Origin: CAJINA01 sp964647585
GTDB lineage: Bacteria > Desulfobacterota > Desulfobacteria > Desulfobacterales > CAJINA01
Assembly (NCBI GenBank): GCA_964647585.1
Contig: CAZYGG010000012.1
Coordinates: 1 to 64,000, forward strand
Direction of reading: 5' to 3'
DNA length: 64,000 bases
Positions within the stretch are counted from its first letter, which is position 1; each line of letters opens with the position of its first letter. The position numbers and the translations under genes were made by a program. The notes under the pieces are model-generated. The model did not search any database and was not told where the DNA came from. It saw nothing but the letters and a program-made list of their open reading frames with translations. Positions 59,321 through 64,000 of the stretch are shown here, in pieces.

Positions 59321-61795
59321 ATGAAACACTGGAAATTGTGGCTGCCGACGTTGACCCTCGCAGGACTACTGGTCTGGTGGATGATAGGGGGTCTTCAAAG
59401 AGACCTGCTGATTCTGAAGAACGGTCAGTCCCTGCTCGCAGATGAAATCTACCCTGTCGGTAAGAGTGTATTCTACGAGGATGGGATCACGCTCGATACA
59501 ATTTCCCGCAGTCAGGTGCAACAAATTATATTCGGGTCTTTGGACGACCCGTCCTGCTATCAGCCCCTGCTTAAAGCCCATTTCCAAGATTCAATGGCAA
59601 AACTGTCCCGTCTGAAACCGCTCACAGGTTGGACCGGACGAGGGCAGCAGCCGCTTTCTCCAAAGGGGAAATGGTATTTACCATTGATTGTTAGCGGAAT
59701 CCTCAGCCTGCTGTTATTCCTGGTGGGCCTCAGAGGGTGGCGTCAATATCGCCGCAAGAAAACCACCACTACGGTCGATCCAACCGAAAAACCGTTTGTG
59801 CCCCTGGCAGATTTTTCCGCTGTGGAAACACTCTTTCTCAGCCTGTTTAAGCTGAAGCTGGGAGCACCGGCCTCTGCACCGGCAGAAATTGAAAAGGCGC
59901 CGCAAAAAGGTGCCGGACCGGGGCAGGTGCTCAACCTGAAAGTCCTCCATGAAGACAGATGGGAATCACGGCGCATGTCCCTGGCACCCATCGGTGAGGG
60001 CACCGGCAGCAAAAGCCAGTGCTTTTATGTTATCTTTGACACCCATATGGTGGTAAAAATCCCGCCGACACCTATTACCGATTTTGAAGACTACATCGCG
60101 CGGGTGCGGGCCGAGACACAAATCATGGTGCGGCTGGCGCCCAAAATCTGTGTTATCCCCAACCTGGCTGTTATATTGCGCCGGATACACGTGTTCCCGG
60201 ATGCTGATAGCCTGCCCCCCGCCCAACTTGAAGATCGCTACATCCGCTGGCTGCGAAAGTTTCCTGAAAATCAGCGTTTTCTAACCATCGGAGGCAGTTT
60301 CGTCTTCTTTATGGACCTGGCACGCTACTATTTCCTGAGCCATGTGGCCGCCGATTTTCATGGCAAGGCGGCCGGCCTGGCTGAAGAGATTAAGGCCGAT
60401 GTAGATATCCTGTCTGATTTGTCGCTGTTTGAAGGCAAGTATGGTCACCGGGGCGGCGAATTATGGCCCGCTTTCCATAAAGCCTACGAATCGTTTCGCG
60501 TAGAACTCAAAGGCGCTATCTCACAGGCGAATGAACCCGTTTCCCTTTCAGATTGGAACATAAAGGAATTGTACCTGGCCAGTATGGCCGGCCGGGAGCC
60601 CGGCCTTGCCACTCTGAGTGTATCCGCCGGGTTCAGGTCTTTACTGGAAAACTGGCTGGAACAGACCGCTAAATCCGGTACAACCCTTAAACAACGCTAC
60701 CAGCAGATGCTGAACCACTACACGGAGAAAAGGCTTTTTAACCGCAGTCGTCCACTCATGGGGGGCATGGTTACCAATCTGCTCACCCTGCTGGCCTGGA
60801 TTGACGATAAAAAAATCGGCCTGCGTGATTTGAAACCCGACAACCTACTCGTTGCGGGTAATCCGGATGAATACCCTCATTTTCTGACATCTGCCCAGGA
60901 ATACACCATCGGTCTGATCGACCTGGAAACCGCCGTAGATTTCGGGAATGAAGGTGTCGACAAGATATCCCAGCCACAACTGGGCGGGACCCCCCTCTAC
61001 TGCACGCCCAGCCATTTTTTTCCCAACGTCCTTTTACAGCAGCTATACAGTGACCTGCCCCGGGTGTTCCACCTGCAGGATTGGTACGCTATGATTGCCA
61101 TTATTTTCGGCGTCGTTACCGGGGACCAGCTTTTCAAGGGTACGGCCTACCAGATTCCCATGATGATGAAATCCGTCATGCAGACCGCCGCTAAAAAAGG
61201 AGACCTGAAAAAGAAACTGCTCCATTTCACCCGGCAGTTCCAGGACAATACCGCCATCGAAACCAGGGAAAAAATTCAACTGCACACAGAACGCTTACGC
61301 TCTGTGAACGCACACATTCCCGAAAAGATTCAACAGCGACTGGCGGCACATAATAAAAGCGAATTGAGCGCCACCCGGCAACAACTCAAGCAGATTCTCG
61401 ACACTCAGACGGCATTCAACAAAGGGAACAATCGCCAACATCTTGAAAAAAGTTCAGTGACAGATCTAAAAAAACTGCGTGCCGGATATAAAAAGCAGGC
61501 AGGCCGTGCAAAGCTGGTCAGCCGGTTCGATGAACTGATCCGCATCAAGCAGAAAGCCGAGACCCTGGCCGCAAATGGACAATTGCTGACGGGCTCTTTC
61601 CCACAGGTCACCATAGACAGTCTGCTTGAAATGATGTTCGCACTGGTTCACGCCCAACTGCTGTCCGGCATCGACCTGCCCCCCCCGGACCCTGCCCATG
61701 GAATTCCGGAACCCGGTCAGGTCGGAGAAAAAGAGATGGAATCGACCGCCAGGATACTGGGATACTCGGCGACCATCAATATCCCATCCGGGTAA
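59321..61795 (+). CDS. membrane-anchored Ser/Thr protein kinase-like protein
   Basis: Protein of 824 residues. Two membrane helices (residues 7-24 and 119-138) bracket a roughly 95-residue segment, probably periplasmic. The cytoplasmic kinase has a glycine loop GEGTGS (225-230), lysine K246 in MVVKIP, catalytic loop LRDLKPDN (D503, N508) and metal site D534-L-E instead of DFG. About 255 residues separate lysine and catalytic loop, nearly twice the usual, so the N-lobe carries an insert. Residues 650-760 are a helical, probably coiled-coil tail. The kinase may be active but atypical. Targets unknown; the next gene is a permease. Confidence 0.82.
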   Translation: MKHWKLWLPTLTLAGLLVWWMIGGLQRDLLILKNGQSLLADEIYPVGKSVFYEDGITLDTISRSQVQQIIFGSLDDPSCYQPLLKAHFQDSMAKLSRLKPLTGWTGRGQQPLSPKGKWYLPLIVSGILSLLLFLVGLRGWRQYRRKKTTTTVDPTEKPFVPLADFSAVETLFLSLFKLKLGAPASAPAEIEKAPQKGAGPGQVLNLKVLHEDRWESRRMSLAPIGEGTGSKSQCFYVIFDTHMVVKIPPTPITDFEDYIARVRAETQIMVRLAPKICVIPNLAVILRRIHVFPDADSLPPAQLEDRYIRWLRKFPENQRFLTIGGSFVFFMDLARYYFLSHVAADFHGKAAGLAEEIKADVDILSDLSLFEGKYGHRGGELWPAFHKAYESFRVELKGAISQANEPVSLSDWNIKELYLASMAGREPGLATLSVSAGFRSLLENWLEQTAKSGTTLKQRYQQMLNHYTEKRLFNRSRPLMGGMVTNLLTLLAWIDDKKIGLRDLKPDNLLVAGNPDEYPHFLTSAQEYTIGLIDLETAVDFGNEGVDKISQPQLGGTPLYCTPSHFFPNVLLQQLYSDLPRVFHLQDWYAMIAIIFGVVTGDQLFKGTAYQIPMMMKSVMQTAAKKGDLKKKLLHFTRQFQDNTAIETREKIQLHTERLRSVNAHIPEKIQQRLAAHNKSELSATRQQLKQILDTQTAFNKGNNRQHLEKSSVTDLKKLRAGYKKQAGRAKLVSRFDELIRIKQKAETLAANGQLLTGSFPQVTIDSLLEMMFALVHAQLLSGIDLPPPDPAHGIPEPGQVGEKEMESTARILGYSATINIPSG

Positions 61796-61846
61796 TAGTT
61801 CCCGCTCCTTTTTACCTGAAAGGCGGATCGACAGGACCAAAAAGAC

Positions 61847-61886
61847 TTGACACTGTTCCTTATGGGTACTATAAATTCCCATAAGG
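61847..61886 (+). promoter_or_regulatory. promoter with palindromic operator for the amino-acid permease
   Basis: TTGACA (61847-61852), 17-bp spacer, TATAAA (61870-61875). A perfect inverted repeat CCTTATGGG/CCCATAAGG (61858-61866 and 61878-61886, 11-bp spacer) brackets the -10, so a dimeric repressor binding here would block the promoter. Confidence 0.65.
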
Positions 61887-61962
61887 GCTGTGCGGCCCCC
61901 CAATTCCCCTCCGATCCCGACAACATAACACCAAAGGCCGCTCTTTTCCCAAAAGGTGTCCC

Positions 61963-63396
61963 TTGAAAAATAACCTGAATAACTCCGAACTCAAACGTGA
62001 AATCGGCTTTTTCACCGCCACTATCCTGGTGATCGCGAACATGGTGGGTACCGGTATTTTCACCACCTCGGGCTTCGTCATTAAAGAATTGGGCAGTCCG
62101 GCAGCCATGCTCGCCTGCTGGGCAGCAGGCGGCGTTTTCGCCCTGTGCGGTGCACTTTGCTACGGTGAGTTGGGCAGTCGCTACCCCCGCGCCGGCGGCG
62201 AATACATCTACCTGAAAGAAATTTTTGGGGAATGGATGGGATTTTTGTCCGGCTGGATCTCTCTGGTAGTCGGTTTTTCCGCGCCTATTGCGGCAGCGGC
62301 CATCGCTTTTGCCATCTACTCGTTTCAAATGCTCTCTATTGAAACCGGCACGCTCTGGACCATCCCGGTGGTGGGGATTCCGGTAATTTCCATCTCCCTG
62401 CAAAGCATGGTCGCTATCAGTGTTGTCATTCTCTTCTCGGTGGTGCACTACCACAGCCTGAAAGTCGGCAGCCGTGTCCAGAACCTGCTGACCCTTTTCA
62501 AAATCGGAATCGTAGTGGCGTTCATCTCGTCCGGTTTTCTATCGGAAAACGGGACCACTGCAAACTTTATGCTGGAAACAGAATCGACTGCCGGGTTCGC
62601 GGAAAAACTTGCGGTCTCTCTGATCTTTGTCTCCTTCGCATACGCCGGATGGAACGCTTCGGCTTACATCGGCGGTGAGATAAAAAATCCCGGACGGAAT
62701 ATTCCGCTCTCGCTCTTGATCGGCACCCTCTTGGTCACCGGCCTCTACCTGCTGTTGAATGTGGTCTACATCTACGCGCTCACACCCGCGCAGATGAGCG
62801 GGGTTGTCGATGTGGGTGCCCGCGCGGCAATCTCACTTTTCGGTGAAAACGTCAGCAAGGTAGTCAGCGGCGCTATCGCCCTGGGCCTTTTGTCGGTGCT
62901 CAGTGCCATGATCATGACCGGCCCGCGCGTCTACTACGCCATGTCCAGGGACAAGATCTTTTTCGAGCTTTTTTCCAGAGTCAGCAAAACCCGGCACACA
63001 CCCGCCCACTCTATCTTCCTGCAGGCCGGCATCGCCATTGTGCTGATCATCACCGCCTCCTATGAAAAGCTGCTGATCTACATCGGCTTCACCCTCTCAC
63101 TGTTCGCCATGCTCACTGTCGTCGGCCTGGTGCGCCTGAGGCTGAAAGAGGGGCCCAATCCAAATGGGTATCGCACCTTCGGCTACCCGCTTACCCCTCT
63201 GATTTTCATTATCGGCAATCTGTGGATCATCTGGTTTTCCATAAAAAGCCGACCGGTACCGGCCCTTTGCGGCCTCGCCACCATAGGCATCGGCCTGTGC
63301 GCTTACCTCTATTTCAAGCGCCGTCAACCACACCAGATGAATAACCCCATTGCAACTCAGCCGGCACGGGCATCCTCAATCGTTAACCGCGATTGA
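61963..63396 (+). CDS. APC-family amino-acid permease
   Basis: Carrier of 477 residues with 12 membrane segments. TATILVIANMVGTGIFTTSG is the APC first-helix signature (GxGIF), followed by PRAGGEYIYLKEIFGEWMGF. Likely exchanges or imports amino acids. The start is TTG at 61963, with AAAAGGTG seven bases upstream; no ATG fits as well, so low initiation is implied. Controlled by the operator-bearing promoter at 61847-61886. Confidence 0.87.
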   Translation: MKNNLNNSELKREIGFFTATILVIANMVGTGIFTTSGFVIKELGSPAAMLACWAAGGVFALCGALCYGELGSRYPRAGGEYIYLKEIFGEWMGFLSGWISLVVGFSAPIAAAAIAFAIYSFQMLSIETGTLWTIPVVGIPVISISLQSMVAISVVILFSVVHYHSLKVGSRVQNLLTLFKIGIVVAFISSGFLSENGTTANFMLETESTAGFAEKLAVSLIFVSFAYAGWNASAYIGGEIKNPGRNIPLSLLIGTLLVTGLYLLLNVVYIYALTPAQMSGVVDVGARAAISLFGENVSKVVSGAIALGLLSVLSAMIMTGPRVYYAMSRDKIFFELFSRVSKTRHTPAHSIFLQAGIAIVLIITASYEKLLIYIGFTLSLFAMLTVVGLVRLRLKEGPNPNGYRTFGYPLTPLIFIIGNLWIIWFSIKSRPVPALCGLATIGIGLCAYLYFKRRQPHQMNNPIATQPARASSIVNRD

Positions 63397-63563
63397 ACCT
63401 GGGCACTATTTCGAAACCCTCAAATCAAAAACCAGCACCATTCGGGCCGGCTTTCGCATTTATTTAAAATTTGCATCGAAGTGGTTTCAAAACCTTCAAC
63501 CGGGTTCCAGGACCAGTCTTCGCTCGGAAAGCTACGCCTGACAGGCAAGGCGGCCACGAGATT

Positions 63564-64000
63564 CTAATCATCCAGGCGGTCAAGCATCAGGTCCAACTCC
63601 AGAAAATCATCGTCAAGTTTTTTCTTTTCGCTTTTATTTTCCGGTTGAAATATTCTCAGATAGCTTTTGATATTCTGCTGAAAGCACCAGTGGAATCGAA
63701 TCTGTTTCTTTCTGAAGTGGTTGCGAATCCGATTTATTTTCAAAACATCAAACGGGTTGTCCACGACAACAGCTACCGCATCGTTTTGTACCTTGACAGG
63801 GATAAAACTGTTATCGAGCATAAAGTCCAGCCGGGTACTTTTGAAAAGCCCGCCGCTGATTTTCGTTTCATCATCAATATTGAAAAAAGGAATACCGTAC
63901 AACCGGTTAAAGGCTTCGATAGCGTTCGCCCTGATGGCTGGCCGGTTTTTGAGCAGGACGTTCTCTACCGGCATGCCCCTTCGGGTGGCTCTTGCGAGCA
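63564..64000 (-). CDS. GspE/MshE N-terminal-domain-like protein, 5' end beyond window
   Basis: At least 145 residues read on the minus strand and the frame is open to the window edge (..LARATRRGMPVENVLLKN). PAIRANAIEAFNRLYGIPFF and the later DNSFIPVKVQNDAVAVVVDN with DVLKINRIRNHF follow the N-terminal domain of type II secretion/type IV pilus ATPases, a c-di-GMP or partner-binding module. The protein ends after an acidic linker (LDDDFLELDLMLDRLDD) without the ATPase domain. It may be a stand-alone domain or a truncated gspE-like gene. An ATG at 63974 could be the real start. Confidence 0.6.
   Translation of the reverse strand, partial: LARATRRGMPVENVLLKNRPAIRANAIEAFNRLYGIPFFNIDDETKISGGLFKSTRLDFMLDNSFIPVKVQNDAVAVVVDNPFDVLKINRIRNHFRKKQIRFHWCFQQNIKSYLRIFQPENKSEKKKLDDDFLELDLMLDRLDD

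Overview
The window looks like chromosome of an anaerobic, Gram-negative deltaproteobacterium (Desulfobacterota), most likely a sulfate reducer of the Desulfobacterales type. This is inferred from gene content: a ferredoxin/NADPH electron-bifurcating pair (NfnAB), paired MinD-like ATPases with inserted ferredoxin domains next to NifX-like, NifU-like and Gly/Arg/Gln-rich small proteins, two oxygen-sensitive 4-hydroxybutyryl-CoA dehydratase-like enzymes, TRAP transport, and apolipoprotein N-acyltransferase. No rRNA, tRNA, CRISPR array, prophage or transposase was seen. Many intergenic regions carry dispersed palindromic repeats.

Layout. 1-2.9 kb: a 7TM-PAS-PAS sensor lacking a kinase core, then hemB. 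3.0-17.7 kb: a minus-strand catabolic island headed by a TetR regulator fused to a short-chain-dehydrogenase-like domain, followed by a radical-type CoA dehydratase, a three-gene TRAP transporter, SDR, acyl-CoA ligase, M20 amidohydrolase, quinone-oxidoreductase-like dehydrogenase, a second radical-type dehydratase and an alpha/beta hydrolase; a MaoC-type hydratase lies just upstream. 18.4-23.8 kb: a flavodoxin-like Fe-S protein, a GltS glutamate carrier, a sphingosine-phosphate-lyase-type PLP enzyme, a TauE-like gene remnant and a TetR regulator. 23.8-29.3 kb: a metal-cluster module (glycine-rich small protein, CGGC protein, two NifX-like proteins, two Fe-S MinD ATPases, a pseudo-receiver, a NifU-like scaffold, an FmdB zinc ribbon, TatA) with a recurring 12-bp palindrome at its promoters. 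29.5-37.3 kb: a cation-chloride-cotransporter-like permease, a stand-alone NrdD-tail-like protein, lnt, prfB with its programmed +1 frameshift, and an HD protein. 37.7-43.5 kb: NfnAB, TatD and DnaK. 43.5-48.2 kb: a DUF559 nuclease-like gene with a duplicated tail, a MoxR/VWA pair and a MetE-like protein. 48.3-53.4 kb: an envelope operon (amidase, TPR, LPP20-like, TPR-SLH, FecR). 53.6-58.7 kb: a solute-binding protein broken at a C8 tract, a nitrilase, DUF169, MetF, DUF123 and an alpha/beta hydrolase. 58.7-64 kb: a 6S-RNA-like structured RNA, a membrane-anchored Ser/Thr kinase, an amino-acid permease with an operator over its -10, and a GspE-N-like fragment.

Strongest leads: the TetR-SDR fusion governing a two-dehydratase island; a dispersed element with terminal inverted repeats that repeatedly sits directly after stop codons; the 6S-like RNA with its own promoter and U-run; the TTATGAGCATAA-type operator set in the metal-cluster module; the C8 frameshift in the binding protein; and the stand-alone NrdD-like protein. 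Functions are read from motifs and remembered family consensus; no database search was run.
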